The translations under genes and the position numbers were made by a program. DNA of 64,000 bases, taken from positions 144,564 through 208,563 of the forward strand of contig JAQWRV010000029.1 of NCBI GenBank assembly GCA_029243545.1. The letters are read 5' to 3'. This DNA comes from Rhodospirillaceae bacterium (GTDB taxonomy: Bacteria > Pseudomonadota > Alphaproteobacteria > Rhodospirillales > Rhodospirillaceae). The stretch's first letter is position 1. Each line of letters starts with the position of its first letter. Under the pieces are notes generated by a model that worked only from the letters and a program-made list of their open reading frames with translations, was not told where the DNA came from and made no database searches. Of this stretch, positions 46,321 to 55,521 are shown in pieces.

Positions 46321-48708
46321 ATGGCCCGCAGACCCGTTAAAAAGCTAGCAAAGAAGAAGGCCGCTAAGAGCAAGGCCAAAGCTGAGCCTCGCAAGAAGGC
46401 TGGGGCCAAGTCTAAAGGCCGGCGCTCTAAAACGGCGCCGGACCTGCAGACCACTGCTGAACGCATCGTCGATACGCCGCTGGCTGATGCGCTGTCTGAG
46501 CGCTATCTGGCCTACGCCATGTCGACCATCGTCTCGCGGTCGCTGCCCGATGCACGGGATGGTCTGAAGCCGGTGCACCGTCGTCTGTTGTTCGCCATGC
46601 GCGAGCTCAAGCTCAACCCAGATCAGGGTTTTAAGAAGTGCGCGCGAGTAGTCGGCGATGTCATCGGTAAATATCACCCGCACGGTGATGCATCAGTGTA
46701 TGACGCGCTTGTTCGGCTGGCTCAGGATTTTGCAGTGCGTTTCCCATTGGTGGAAGGGCAGGGCAATTTTGGCAGCATTGACGGTGATAACGCGGCTGCC
46801 ATGCGCTACACGGAGGCGCGCCTAACTGCTTACGCCCAAGCTATGATGGATGGGCTCGAGGAAGATGCGGCTGACTTCCGGCCCACCTATGACGGGGAAG
46901 ACTATGAACCCATCGTTATGCCGTCGGCAGTGCCAAACTTATTGGCCAATGGGTCTGCCGGGATTGCCGTCGGTATGGCAACCAACATTCCTCCGCACAA
47001 TGTGGGCGAGTTGTGTGATGCGCTTATCCATATGGCAGACGTACGCAAGAAAGACCCAAAGAAGGCAGGACAAATACGCGGTCGCCCAGAAATTCTTGAT
47101 GGCACGTTGTTTAAGTATGTACCGGGACCAGATTTTCCTACTGGTGGTGTCCTAGCAGAAGACGCAGAAGTCATTGCAGAGGCCTACCGTACGGGCCGCG
47201 GTAGTTTCCGTGTGCGCGCCCGCTGGGAAATCGAGGAATTAAACCGAGCTAAATACTACATAATCGTCACCGAGATGCCCTATCAGGTGCAAAAAGCAAA
47301 AATTATCGAGCGCATTGCCGAGCTAATGGACGCGCGCAAGTTGCCGTTTCTCGCCGATATCCGTGATGAGTCAGCGGAGGACGTACGCATTGTTCTCGAA
47401 CCTAAGAGCCGTGGTGTTGAGCCTGAACTGTTGATGGAGCAGCTTTACAAGCAGACGGATCTGGAATCCCGCTTCGGACTCAATCTCAATGTGCTGTGTG
47501 CCGACGGTGTGCCCCGAGTGCAAAGCCTGCGCGAAGTACTCCAGGCCTTCCTCAATCACCGCCAGGGTGTTCTTGTCAGGCGGTCTAAGTTCCGTGTCGG
47601 CAAGATCAAGCACCGGCTGGAAATGCTCGAAGGGTATTTGATCGCCTACCTCAATCTCGATGAGGTGATCAAAATTATCCGCACCAAGGACGAGCCTAAA
47701 CCAGAGTTGATCAAACGATTTAAACTGACCGACGTGCAGGCGGAAGCTATCCTAAATATGCGGCTGCGTTCATTACGCAAGCTTGAGGAAATGGAGATCA
47801 AAGGCGAGCACGATGTCCTTTCGGTAGAACTGAAAGCACTCAATGCGCTGCTGCGTGACCCGAAGAAGCAATGGGCGAGCATTGGCGTTCAATTGCGTGA
47901 GACCAAGAAAGCCTTTGGCCAAAATACCGTGCTCGGCAAGCGGCGTACGGAACTCACATCAGCGCCAGACATCGTGGATGTCCCTATCGAAGCGCTGGTG
48001 GAAAAAGAACCCATTACCGTGGTGCTCTCTACCAAAGGCTGGATCCGTGCGCTCAAAGGGCACCGTGATGATGTTTCCGATCTCAAGTTCAAAGACGGCG
48101 ACAACTGGGATTTTGCTCTGCAAACCACAACGGTCGATAAGGTCATATGCTTCGGATCGGATGGCCGTTTTTATACCATCCCCGGAGACCGCCTCCCCTT
48201 GGGTCGAGGGTTCGGCGAGCCATTGCGGCTGATTGTTGATCTGCCCAACGACGCTACCGTCGTCAGCATGAAAATCTGGTATAAAGAGGGGCGCCTGTTA
48301 GTAGCCTCAAGTGCGGGGCGCGGGTTTGTGGTGCCGGAAGAGCATGTGGTTGCCCAAACCAAGAATGGTAAGCAGGTGCTGAATCTGAGCAAGGGAGAAA
48401 AGGCCGTCGTTTGCCATGAAATGGATGCAGACGACAACTACCTGGCAGCGGTCGGCCATAACCGCAAAGTCATTCTCTTCCCGCTACATGAGGTACCCGA
48501 AATGACCCGGGGCAGGGGCGTGATCCTCCAGCGCTATAAGGATGGAGGGCTGTCTGATGCTAAGACTTTCACTTTGGGAGATGGCCTGACGTGGATGACC
48601 GGTGCTAAGGAGCGCACGGAAACCGATATCCGCGCCTGGCTTGGCAAGCGGGCGCAGGCTGGGCGAATTGCCCCACGTGGGTTTTCCAAGACCAACACGT
48701 TTCAGTGA
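46321..48708 (+). CDS. parC: DNA topoisomerase IV subunit A
   Basis: ParC is the DNA-cleaving subunit of topoisomerase IV, which unlinks daughter chromosomes. The 795-residue protein has SRSLPDARDGLKPVHRRLLF and the active-site Tyr163 in AAMRYTEARL. The quinolone-region stretch is KYHPHGDASVYDALVR, with Ala at the place of E. coli Ser80. The C-terminal beta-pinwheel carries degenerate repeats. The first 40 residues form an extra basic tail of repeated Lys-Ala-Lys units, like a histone H1 tail. Position after recO and the sequence QGFKKCARVVGDVIGKYHPH favour ParC over GyrA. Confidence 0.93.
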   Translation: MARRPVKKLAKKKAAKSKAKAEPRKKAGAKSKGRRSKTAPDLQTTAERIVDTPLADALSERYLAYAMSTIVSRSLPDARDGLKPVHRRLLFAMRELKLNPDQGFKKCARVVGDVIGKYHPHGDASVYDALVRLAQDFAVRFPLVEGQGNFGSIDGDNAAAMRYTEARLTAYAQAMMDGLEEDAADFRPTYDGEDYEPIVMPSAVPNLLANGSAGIAVGMATNIPPHNVGELCDALIHMADVRKKDPKKAGQIRGRPEILDGTLFKYVPGPDFPTGGVLAEDAEVIAEAYRTGRGSFRVRARWEIEELNRAKYYIIVTEMPYQVQKAKIIERIAELMDARKLPFLADIRDESAEDVRIVLEPKSRGVEPELLMEQLYKQTDLESRFGLNLNVLCADGVPRVQSLREVLQAFLNHRQGVLVRRSKFRVGKIKHRLEMLEGYLIAYLNLDEVIKIIRTKDEPKPELIKRFKLTDVQAEAILNMRLRSLRKLEEMEIKGEHDVLSVELKALNALLRDPKKQWASIGVQLRETKKAFGQNTVLGKRRTELTSAPDIVDVPIEALVEKEPITVVLSTKGWIRALKGHRDDVSDLKFKDGDNWDFALQTTTVDKVICFGSDGRFYTIPGDRLPLGRGFGEPLRLIVDLPNDATVVSMKIWYKEGRLLVASSAGRGFVVPEEHVVAQTKNGKQVLNLSKGEKAVVCHEMDADDNYLAAVGHNRKVILFPLHEVPEMTRGRGVILQRYKDGGLSDAKTFTLGDGLTWMTGAKERTETDIRAWLGKRAQAGRIAPRGFSKTNTFQ

Positions 48709-48721
48709 GCATCGCGCAAAC

Positions 48722-49103
48722 GTTAAACGGCGGATAGCCATAGCAGGGCTAGGGGTGTTGACTTTATTTTTTGTCGTTTCCTCTGCTGGCTGCCGCTCAG
48801 AGTTCGTTTGGCGTTTTCGTTAATCTTGAAGGAAATTATGGACCTCTCGAAATCTTGAAGATGGACGACAACGCCCGGCCGTGCGGCCCTAAAACGTCTC
48901 GTACGCAGCAGGGGGTGGTGGCCATATTCGAAACCCTGGACCATGAAGAAGTCGTGCGACGGGCAAAGGCAGCTGGTAGCCTGATGGTCGAAAAATGGGA
49001 TTCAACCCAGGGCCCTGTTTCGATCTATTATACCCCCGATCCTGAAAACAATATTTTTGGCTTTGCGCCGCGGCATCATAACCCAAACCTGACTACGCCG
49101 TAA
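48722..49103 (+). pseudogene. Frameshifted VOC/glyoxalase-like exported protein relic
   Basis: One frame reads VKRRIAIAGLGVLTLFFVVS, a good signal peptide, then runs out. The neighbouring frame begins after a stop at 48759 and reads LAAAQSSFGVFVNLEGNYGP, then VVAIFETLDHEEVVRRAKAA and IYYTPDPENNIFGFAPR. The latter two blocks resemble the second half of vicinal-oxygen-chelate (glyoxalase-type) domains: VxDxxxxxxRAKAAG, then xxxxDPxGNxxGF. A single frameshift near 48780-48800 would join signal and domain. The first half of the VOC domain is short or degraded. The alternative is a functional 110-residue protein starting at a TTG, but its start has no good site. Confidence 0.45.
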
Positions 49104-49235
49104 TTGTCGGCTGCAAAAGCTATTCTCATGTGCTCAAAAAAATGGACTGCCAATAATTCAGAGATCTTGCAATCGAACGCGAATCACAGAAAAACTATGC
49201 GCCTTGGGGTGCAATTTATTTAGCTTAAAGCTGTG

Positions 49236-49973
49236 TTATGAAGGATTTTCGTCGGCTTCTAGTGGCTGCCATCCCTCTGGGCCAAGTTCCTCTAGGGGTT
49301 GGAAGCGGGTTTTGTATGCCATTTTGGGACTCTCAGCTATCCAATAGCCAAGGTAGACGTAGGGAAGATTTAAAGTCCGTGCATGGTCTATCAGCCACAA
49401 TACTACAAAGTTACCTAGGCCCGAATGCTCAGGCTCTGAGGAAAAAAAGCTGTAGACGGCCGAGAGACCGTCGTCGGTTTGATCGGTAAGGCATACGCCG
49501 ACAAGGTCGCTTTGCGGCGTACGGTATTCCACCAAATACGTTTCGATGGGGCTGTCTTCAATCATGGCGCTGTATTCATAGAAACCCATGTTAGCCATAT
49601 CGCTGCTGGAATGACGTGAATGCTGATACTCGGTAAACAATTCAAACTGTTCGCTGGTGGCGCGCGCCGGAACCACATGGGTCGTGATGTGGGCATTACG
49701 TTTCCATATGCGCGCTAAGCTACGTCGTCTTTCAAAGTTTTTGACATCGACCCGAACGGGGACACAGGCTTTGCATCCGGGGCATGCGGGCGCATAGGCA
49801 ATGGAGTGACTGCGGCGGAACCCGCTTTTGGCTAGGCCTTCATGTAGTATGTCTGACACAGGACCAGCCAGCTCAGTAACAAGTTTCCGCTCTAACCGAT
49901 CTGATAGGTAAGGGCACGGCAGCGGGGCTGTCGTATAAAAAAACTGCGGACGCTTGAGCGGTGTTTGTTCCAT
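49236..49973 (-). CDS. bpt: Aspartate/glutamate leucyltransferase (L/F-transferase-like Bpt)
   Basis: Bpt attaches leucine from Leu-tRNA to N-terminal Asp/Glu of proteins, marking them for ClpS/ClpAP degradation (N-degron pathway). The 245-residue protein has the ATE-type N domain with CPYLSDRLERKLVTEL, the conserved YAPACPGCKACVPVRVDV, and the C domain YSFFSSEPEHSGLGNFVVL followed by YVYLGYWIAESPKMAYK. It is on the minus strand, convergent with the VOC relic. Confidence 0.95.
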   Translation of the reverse strand: MEQTPLKRPQFFYTTAPLPCPYLSDRLERKLVTELAGPVSDILHEGLAKSGFRRSHSIAYAPACPGCKACVPVRVDVKNFERRRSLARIWKRNAHITTHVVPARATSEQFELFTEYQHSRHSSSDMANMGFYEYSAMIEDSPIETYLVEYRTPQSDLVGVCLTDQTDDGLSAVYSFFSSEPEHSGLGNFVVLWLIDHARTLNLPYVYLGYWIAESPKMAYKTRFQPLEELGPEGWQPLEADENPS

Positions 49974-50149
49974 GGATATCCGGCTAAATCAAAGCGATGA
50001 CCAGACTGCATAGCCCAGAACCGGTTAGCAAGGGGTGAATCACTCAGAAACTCAAGCAAGCTGTGGGTTGGCGGCTAACGTTGCTCTGGAGCACCGCCTA
50101 GACTATCGGGTAGAGGGCTGAATTGTCGTCACTGCAGAGGAGGACAATG

Positions 50150-50296
50150 CTAATGCGCCCGTTCCGCGCTTAGTTCCCAGTTGCTGTAACCGGACGGATC
50201 GCTAAACGGCGTCGTATCGGTATGGCCGGATATGATCATTTCGTTTTGAAGTTTGTTGATGACCTGCGCAACCAGCGCGAAAACTTGGCGGGTTTA
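50150..50296 (-). pseudogene. Fragment of a MotB-type OmpA domain
   Basis: Between an upstream TAA and a downstream TAG the minus strand reads 47 residues: TRQVFALVAQVINKLQNEM, IISGHTDTTPFSDPSGYSNW, ELSAERAH. This is the middle of the peptidoglycan-binding OmpA domain, and SGYSNWELSAxRA is the form typical of flagellar stator protein MotB. Nothing recognisable continues on either side in any frame, so only about 15% of a MotB-sized protein remains. The rest of the 400-base gap (49974-50373) shows no gene. Confidence 0.75.
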
Positions 50297-50373
50297 GCCA
50301 TACACGCCGGCTCTGATATGTGTTGCTCAAATTCTCGTTAACCCATTTCTTTGGCAGTAAAACTCTTATGAAT

Positions 50374-52755
50374 TCAAGGTGTTTTGGGAAGGGGTTCAAG
50401 GATCAGCGTGTGTGACGGTCCGTCTGGACCACTAACTGGCATGTTGAACATGCCGCCGTCGCGCCAGACTGCTGTGAGATCGCTGTATTGGCTGGATGCC
50501 GGATGACCTGACTGCCCCACGGCTATAACATATTGGGAACGATCCAGGTTATCGAGATCAAAAACGGCGCGAAGGCCGGCACCATGGCCGTGGCGGAATG
50601 GTGTGCGGCCACGCACAGAGCGGAAGCCTCCACGATTGACCGTATGATCGCCGCCATCGGTTTCTATTGTAACGCTGGTGAGAGATGACAGCCCAGGGAT
50701 TAAGCCAAATAGCGGGTGGGCGAACCTAGCCTTGTGAAATTGACCCCAGCGCCAGGACGAAAGCGCGGTGCTTTCTGTTTCCGGCCGGTCGGCCAGCCAT
50801 ATCACAGCGTTTTCTAAAGCCATGGACACGGCATGTGCACAGTTTTCCGTAGTCAGAGATGTTACGTTGTCGCACCAATGACGGTTCCTGGTCAGGATCG
50901 ATTTAATCAGGCGTATGCGTCCACCACGAAAGGACCTGTAAAGTGGTCCAAGGTCGTCAGCAAGAAGTTCAGATTTTATTTCCTCTAGCCAGGTGAGGAA
51001 GATGAGTGGCTCTGGCCGGGCACGATTCATAGTGCCGTCCCAATCGGCCAGTAGATCGAGCGCGTGTTTCCCGTCTTCAGTTGTAGGCGTAGCTAAAGTT
51101 AGGAGGCGTGGCAAAATGTCATGGGCCATGCTGGAGCGGCTGTCCATCTGAATGGTATGCATGTCTTCGACTGTGGCTTGGTCCTCAGTTAATTCGTCAA
51201 GGCGTTCGTTGATACGCTGAGCACGATAGCCCTCGGGAAAACTGGCGGCGATGAGGTGAGGGTATGCCTGAGGCATCGGGCGATTATTAGCATTAACCAG
51301 ACGTCCTGAGTTCGGCCGAAGACTGTGAGGTAATTCATCATAGGGAATCCATCCCAGCCAATCGTAGACGCCACTCTCTCCAGGCACTGGAACGGTGCCA
51401 TTACCGGCGCGTCGCATGGGGACTTTGGCCGCTGCGGTGTAGCCAATTCCGCCGTTCACGTCAGCATAGACAAAGTTCTGCTGTGGTCCTTCAAACAATG
51501 TGAGTGCGGCGCGGGCCTCTTCGACCGAGCGGGCCCTACTCAAACGCTCCATACCGCTGGCGGTCCGATCATCGTCCCGCAACATAGTTGCTGAAAGGGC
51601 CAGAACCGTATCGGACTCTGCACCGGCATTATTAATCCCGGCTAGATCGCTCACGACGGGTCCATGGCGGGTTAGACGGACAGGAAGCGTGACCGGGTCT
51701 CGGAAACGCACATCAATCACTTCAGTTTGCTCCACAAATACGGCAGGCCCAGTCGGCGTTAGATACCGGCCATCATCAGTGACGCGCTCAATGAACAGGT
51801 CTTGCAGGTCCGCATGGGTCGTGGTTATGCCCCAGGCGAGGTGGCCATTGTGTCCAATTACAAAAAGCGGCACTCCAGGCGTGGTGGCACCGACCCTTAC
51901 CTCACCGGGCCAAGCCAGATGAGCCAGGTACCAGACGATCGGCGCTTGGAAGCCGAGGTGGGGATCACTCGCCAACAGTGGCTTACCTGTTGCCGTATGT
52001 TGCCCATCCAGTGCCCAGACGTTAGAGGCCAGGGTCGGCGGAGCGTACGCGTCAATTGCGGAGCCTAGTGCCTTTATGACTTGAAGCGGAATATCGCCGG
52101 CGTTAGCTGTTGAGAGTTCATTGGGGCCGGCATCTGGCCAGAGCTCACCTACCTTGTGTGGTGAGAGACTTTGGAGCAACTCAGCCCGCAACAGTTCATC
52201 TCGCCAGTTGCCAGCCAGGGATAGGCTCATCAGCTTCTGCCACACCAGACTGTCAGCCGGTTTCCAATGCTCCGGCTCATATTGCAGCAACTGAAATTCC
52301 GGTGGTAGCAGCTGGCTCCGGGTTTCGAGCCAAGCATTTACACCGTCGGCGTATCGTTCAAGGATGCCAATAGTCTGAGCATCCAAGACTTTGAAGTTCT
52401 CCTTTGCATGGCGATAAAGCCCCAAAGTCCGCATGAATTTATCGGACGCTAACCCTCGTGATCCGAGGACTTCAGCGAGACGCCCAGCACCCAGCCGGCG
52501 CATGAACTCCATTTGGAACAGGCGGTCCTGGGCATGAACATACCCAAGGGCGAAATAAGCATCGGCTTCGCTGACTGCTGAGATAAACGGCACGCCGTGC
52601 TTATCACGTGCAACCGTAATGGCTGCTTCAGGGCCAGCGAGTATAACGGTGCCCTCGTGTATGGGCAGCGAACGCCATGTCGTCCAGGCCAGAACAAAAA
52701 AAGCCACTAGGAAAAATGCGCCGGTCCCGATGCAAATTCGTTTTATCCAGCGCAT
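50374..52755 (-). CDS. Penicillin-acylase-family N-terminal-nucleophile amidase
   Basis: This 793-residue protein is of the S45 family, which is autocatalytically split into alpha and beta chains. It starts with a membrane anchor/signal (GAFFLVAFFVLAWTTW) after WIKRI. The alpha-chain part shows DKHGVPFISAVSEADAYFAL and GYVHAQDRLFQMEFMRRLGA. The new N-terminal nucleophile is Ser244 in LASNVWALDG, followed by GKPLLASDPHLGFQAP. HNGHLAWGITTTHADLQDLF is the next family block. Substrates of relatives include beta-lactams, acyl-homoserine lactones and acyl amino acids; which applies here is unknown. Location: periplasm, probably anchored. Confidence 0.93.
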   Translation of the reverse strand: MRWIKRICIGTGAFFLVAFFVLAWTTWRSLPIHEGTVILAGPEAAITVARDKHGVPFISAVSEADAYFALGYVHAQDRLFQMEFMRRLGAGRLAEVLGSRGLASDKFMRTLGLYRHAKENFKVLDAQTIGILERYADGVNAWLETRSQLLPPEFQLLQYEPEHWKPADSLVWQKLMSLSLAGNWRDELLRAELLQSLSPHKVGELWPDAGPNELSTANAGDIPLQVIKALGSAIDAYAPPTLASNVWALDGQHTATGKPLLASDPHLGFQAPIVWYLAHLAWPGEVRVGATTPGVPLFVIGHNGHLAWGITTTHADLQDLFIERVTDDGRYLTPTGPAVFVEQTEVIDVRFRDPVTLPVRLTRHGPVVSDLAGINNAGAESDTVLALSATMLRDDDRTASGMERLSRARSVEEARAALTLFEGPQQNFVYADVNGGIGYTAAAKVPMRRAGNGTVPVPGESGVYDWLGWIPYDELPHSLRPNSGRLVNANNRPMPQAYPHLIAASFPEGYRAQRINERLDELTEDQATVEDMHTIQMDSRSSMAHDILPRLLTLATPTTEDGKHALDLLADWDGTMNRARPEPLIFLTWLEEIKSELLADDLGPLYRSFRGGRIRLIKSILTRNRHWCDNVTSLTTENCAHAVSMALENAVIWLADRPETESTALSSWRWGQFHKARFAHPLFGLIPGLSSLTSVTIETDGGDHTVNRGGFRSVRGRTPFRHGHGAGLRAVFDLDNLDRSQYVIAVGQSGHPASSQYSDLTAVWRDGGMFNMPVSGPDGPSHTLILEPLPKTP

Positions 52756-52927
52756 GGTGTCCTAACCGTTTCGCTATTAGTTTTTAATGCAGGCGTCTCA
52801 CAGCGGAGTATCTTCTGACAGATTTTCTAAACGTTTTGGCATAACGGCCAGATGCCTGTCGAACACCGAAGAAAGGATATGCATAATAAGTCTAGAGCCG
52901 GGCAAATACCAGGGGCCCTAAGGTGAC

Positions 52928-53104
52928 ATCAAACTGCGCGAAGTGGTGTTTGAAATGCTCCGAATTGGCAATTCGGTCCGGGTGGCGGCATTAGACCTGG
53001 GCACCAACACGGAAGTTGTATTGGTCGGCTCGGCACACATGATCTCTTATTCGCTCAAGATCACCGCAACCCATAAATTGCGCTAAGTAATCGCCAAAAA
53101 ATAG
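52928..53104 (+). pseudogene. Relic of a short conserved alphaproteobacterial protein (DUF6898-like)
   Basis: The frame reads LREVVFEMLRIGNSVRVAAL, DLGTNTEVVLVGSAHMIS and KITATHKLR, then TAA (53084), then VIAKK and TAG. This matches the pattern of a short family common in Rhodospirillales, (R)REVxFEFxRIGNxVKVTAID, xxTGTEVxIVGP, TAxRKLxYVLxKK, which I believe is DUF6898. The stop falls exactly where the family has Tyr before V-(I/L)-xKK, so one base change from TAT/TAC explains it. No ATG precedes the frame; a GTG at 52932 would need a one-base shift. It is most likely inactivated, although a truncated 47-residue peptide from GTG 52943 cannot be excluded. Confidence 0.6.
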
Positions 53105-53230
53105 GCAGATTAGGACCCAAAACGCTTATCAAAGCGCTTGTGATCCATTGGCAAGCCGAGGCTATATGTGGTACTTCGAGCCTATACCGTCGAACACGAG
53201 GAGTCTGCGACAAACGCAGGCAAATTCAGC

Positions 53231-53692
53231 ATGACAGACCAGGACTTTGTTCAGGCGGGTGATACCGTCGCCATAGCCAGCGATCACGCTGGATTGAGCC
53301 TTAAGGAGACGCTCCGTGAGGATTTGGAGGGCATGGGATTTACGGTGCTTAATCTCGGTACTAATGACGAAACGTCCGTCGATTATCCTGACTTCGGACG
53401 GGCTCTGGCTGATGCCGTATCTGATGGACGCGCTAAAGCAGGCGTGGCGGTGTGCGGCACCGGGATCGGCATTAGTATTGCGGCCAATCGCGTGCCGTCC
53501 GTCCGGGCAGCCTTGGTGCACAACGAAATGACGGCTGCAATGGCGCGAGAGCACAATGACGCAAATGTTATGGCCATTGGTGCGCGTGTGGTGGATGTAG
53601 ATACGGCACGCGCCTGTTTGATGGCATTCTTTACAACACCATTTGCTGGCGGTCGTCATGAACGACGCGTGGCAAAATTGAGTGCAGCATGA
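53231..53692 (+). CDS. rpiB: Ribose-5-phosphate isomerase B
   Basis: RpiB interconverts ribose 5-phosphate and ribulose 5-phosphate. The 153-residue protein has IASDHAGLSLKETL, DYPDFGRALADAV, the active-site Cys in GVAVCGTGIGISIAANR, and EHNDANVMAIGARVV. The start at 53231 fits the family N terminus; the frame is open 63 bases further upstream. Ribulose 5-phosphate made here is also the substrate of RibB further downstream. It is followed 49 bases later by glyA. Confidence 0.95.
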   Translation: MTDQDFVQAGDTVAIASDHAGLSLKETLREDLEGMGFTVLNLGTNDETSVDYPDFGRALADAVSDGRAKAGVAVCGTGIGISIAANRVPSVRAALVHNEMTAAMAREHNDANVMAIGARVVDVDTARACLMAFFTTPFAGGRHERRVAKLSAA

Positions 53693-53741
53693 GCCGCCTC
53701 ATAAATAACCCCAGACGACTTAACAAAAGTATATCCGAACT

Positions 53742-55025
53742 ATGAACTATGCCGTCCAGCCATCATTTTTTAATTCCTCACTCGCAGAGACCGACCCTGA
53801 TGTGATGGGCGCCATCGGAGAAGAACTTTCACGCCAGAAAGATCAAATCGAGTTAATCGCGTCAGAGAACATTGTGTCGAAAGCGGTACTTGAAGCCGTG
53901 GGTACGGTGCTGACCAATAAGTATGCCGAGGGTTATCCAGGCAAGCGTTACTATGGTGGCTGCGATGCGGTGGATATTGTTGAAAACCTGGCCATCGAGA
54001 GGGCGAAGCAGCTGTTTGGCTGTTCTTTTGCTAACGTTCAGCCCCATGCCGGTGCGCAGGCTAACGAAGCGGTATTTCTCGCGCTTGTTAAGCCGCGCGA
54101 CACCATCATGGGGATGTCCTTAGACGCAGGCGGTCATCTGACCCATGGTGCAGCACCAAACATTTCTGGCAAATGGTTTAACGCAGTCCAATATGGCGTG
54201 CGGCGCCAAGACTACTTGATCGACTTTGACGAAGTGGAAAGTCTTGCTAAAGAGCACAAACCGAAGCTGATCATTGCTGGCGGTTCGGCGTATCCGCGGA
54301 TCATCGATTTTGCAAAATTCCGAGAGATTGCGGACAGCGTAGGCGCCTACCTGATGGTCGACATGGCCCACTTTGCTGGGCTTGTAGCCGCTGGTATTCA
54401 CCCCAGCCCGGTACCCATTGCGGACGTTGTGACGACGACAACCCACAAGACACTGCGTGGCCCTCGTGGTGGAATGATCTTGTCCAATAACGATGACTTC
54501 GTGCGAAAGCTGAATTCGGCCATTTTTCCAGGATTGCAAGGTGGGCCCCTCATGCACGTTATTGCTGGTAAAGCTGTGGCTTTCGGCGAAGCTCTCAAAC
54601 CGGAATTCAAAGCTTACTCAGAGCAAGTGGTGCAAAACGCTAAGGCTCTCGCTGAAACCCTTGTAGCTGGCGGCGTTGATATTGTTTCTGGCGGTACTGA
54701 CACACACTTGATGCTGGTGGATTTGAGACCGAAGGGGCTCAAGGGTAATGCAGTGGAGAAGGCCTTGGAGCGTGCCGGCATCACATGTAATAAAAACGGT
54801 ATCCCGTTTGATTCTGAAAAGCCGACGATTACGTCAGGTGTGCGTCTTGGTTCACCTGCTGGAACAACGCGCGGTTTTGGTGTCGAGGAGTTTCGTTTAT
54901 TAGGGCAACTAATTTGTGAAGTACTCGACGCGTTAGCAGACACTCCTGAAGACATATCTACTATTGAAGCATCAGTACGTGAGCGTGCGGAGGCGTTGTG
55001 CCGCAAGTTTCCGATTTATCCGTGA
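53742..55025 (+). CDS. glyA: Serine hydroxymethyltransferase
   Basis: GlyA converts serine and tetrahydrofolate to glycine and methylene-THF, a main source of one-carbon units. The 427-residue PLP enzyme has [36 protein letters not shown], and the PLP-binding Lys236 in [15 protein letters not shown]. It lies between rpiB and nrdR in the conserved order. Confidence 0.98.
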   Translation: MNYAVQPSFFNSSLAETDPDVMGAIGEELSRQKDQIELIASENIVSKAVLEAVGTVLTNKYAEGYPGKRYYGGCDAVDIVENLAIERAKQLFGCSFANVQPHAGAQANEAVFLALVKPRDTIMGMSLDAGGHLTHGAAPNISGKWFNAVQYGVRRQDYLIDFDEVESLAKEHKPKLIIAGGSAYPRIIDFAKFREIADSVGAYLMVDMAHFAGLVAAGIHPSPVPIADVVTTTTHKTLRGPRGGMILSNNDDFVRKLNSAIFPGLQGGPLMHVIAGKAVAFGEALKPEFKAYSEQVVQNAKALAETLVAGGVDIVSGGTDTHLMLVDLRPKGLKGNAVEKALERAGITCNKNGIPFDSEKPTITSGVRLGSPAGTTRGFGVEEFRLLGQLICEVLDALADTPEDISTIEASVRERAEALCRKFPIYP

Positions 55026-55053
55026 CGTATTAGACCACAAGGGGAGGGAAATC

Positions 55054-55521
55054 ATGCGCTGTCCTTATTGCGGGGGGCTTGATACTCAAGTGAAAGATTC
55101 CCGTCCGACGGAAGATAACGCCGCAATTCGGCGCCGCCGTTTCTGTCCAGCATGCGCTGCGCGTTTTACTACGTTTGAACGCGTGCAGTTGCGCGATCTC
55201 GTCGTTTCGAAAAAGAATGGGCAGAGGGCACCGTTTGATCGCGATAAATTGGCACGCTCGCTTTTGATTGCGTGCCGTAAGCGCCCGGTTGATGAAGAGC
55301 GGATAGAGCGCATAGTCAACGGTATTCAGCGGCGTCTGGAAAGCATGGGCGAGAATGAAATCCCGTCTGAAGTCGTCGGCGGGATGGTGATGGAAGCCCT
55401 AGAAGGTCTCGACAAAGTTGCCTACATCCGCTTCGCATCTGTCTATAAAAACTTCCATGAAGTCAAAGACTTCGAGAGCTTTGTTGAAACTATAGTGGAA
55501 GAGCCGGACGCTGACGAATGA
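55054..55521 (+). CDS. nrdR: Transcriptional repressor NrdR
   Basis: NrdR senses ATP/dATP and represses ribonucleotide reductase genes through NrdR boxes. The 155-residue protein has an N-terminal zinc ribbon ([25 protein letters not shown]), followed by an ATP-cone domain ([20 protein letters not shown]) and [20 protein letters not shown]. Start 55054 follows GGGGAGGG; the frame is open into glyA. Its stop overlaps the ribD start by four bases. No NrdR box was identified in this window. Confidence 0.96.
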   Translation: MRCPYCGGLDTQVKDSRPTEDNAAIRRRRFCPACAARFTTFERVQLRDLVVSKKNGQRAPFDRDKLARSLLIACRKRPVDEERIERIVNGIQRRLESMGENEIPSEVVGGMVMEALEGLDKVAYIRFASVYKNFHEVKDFESFVETIVEEPDADE

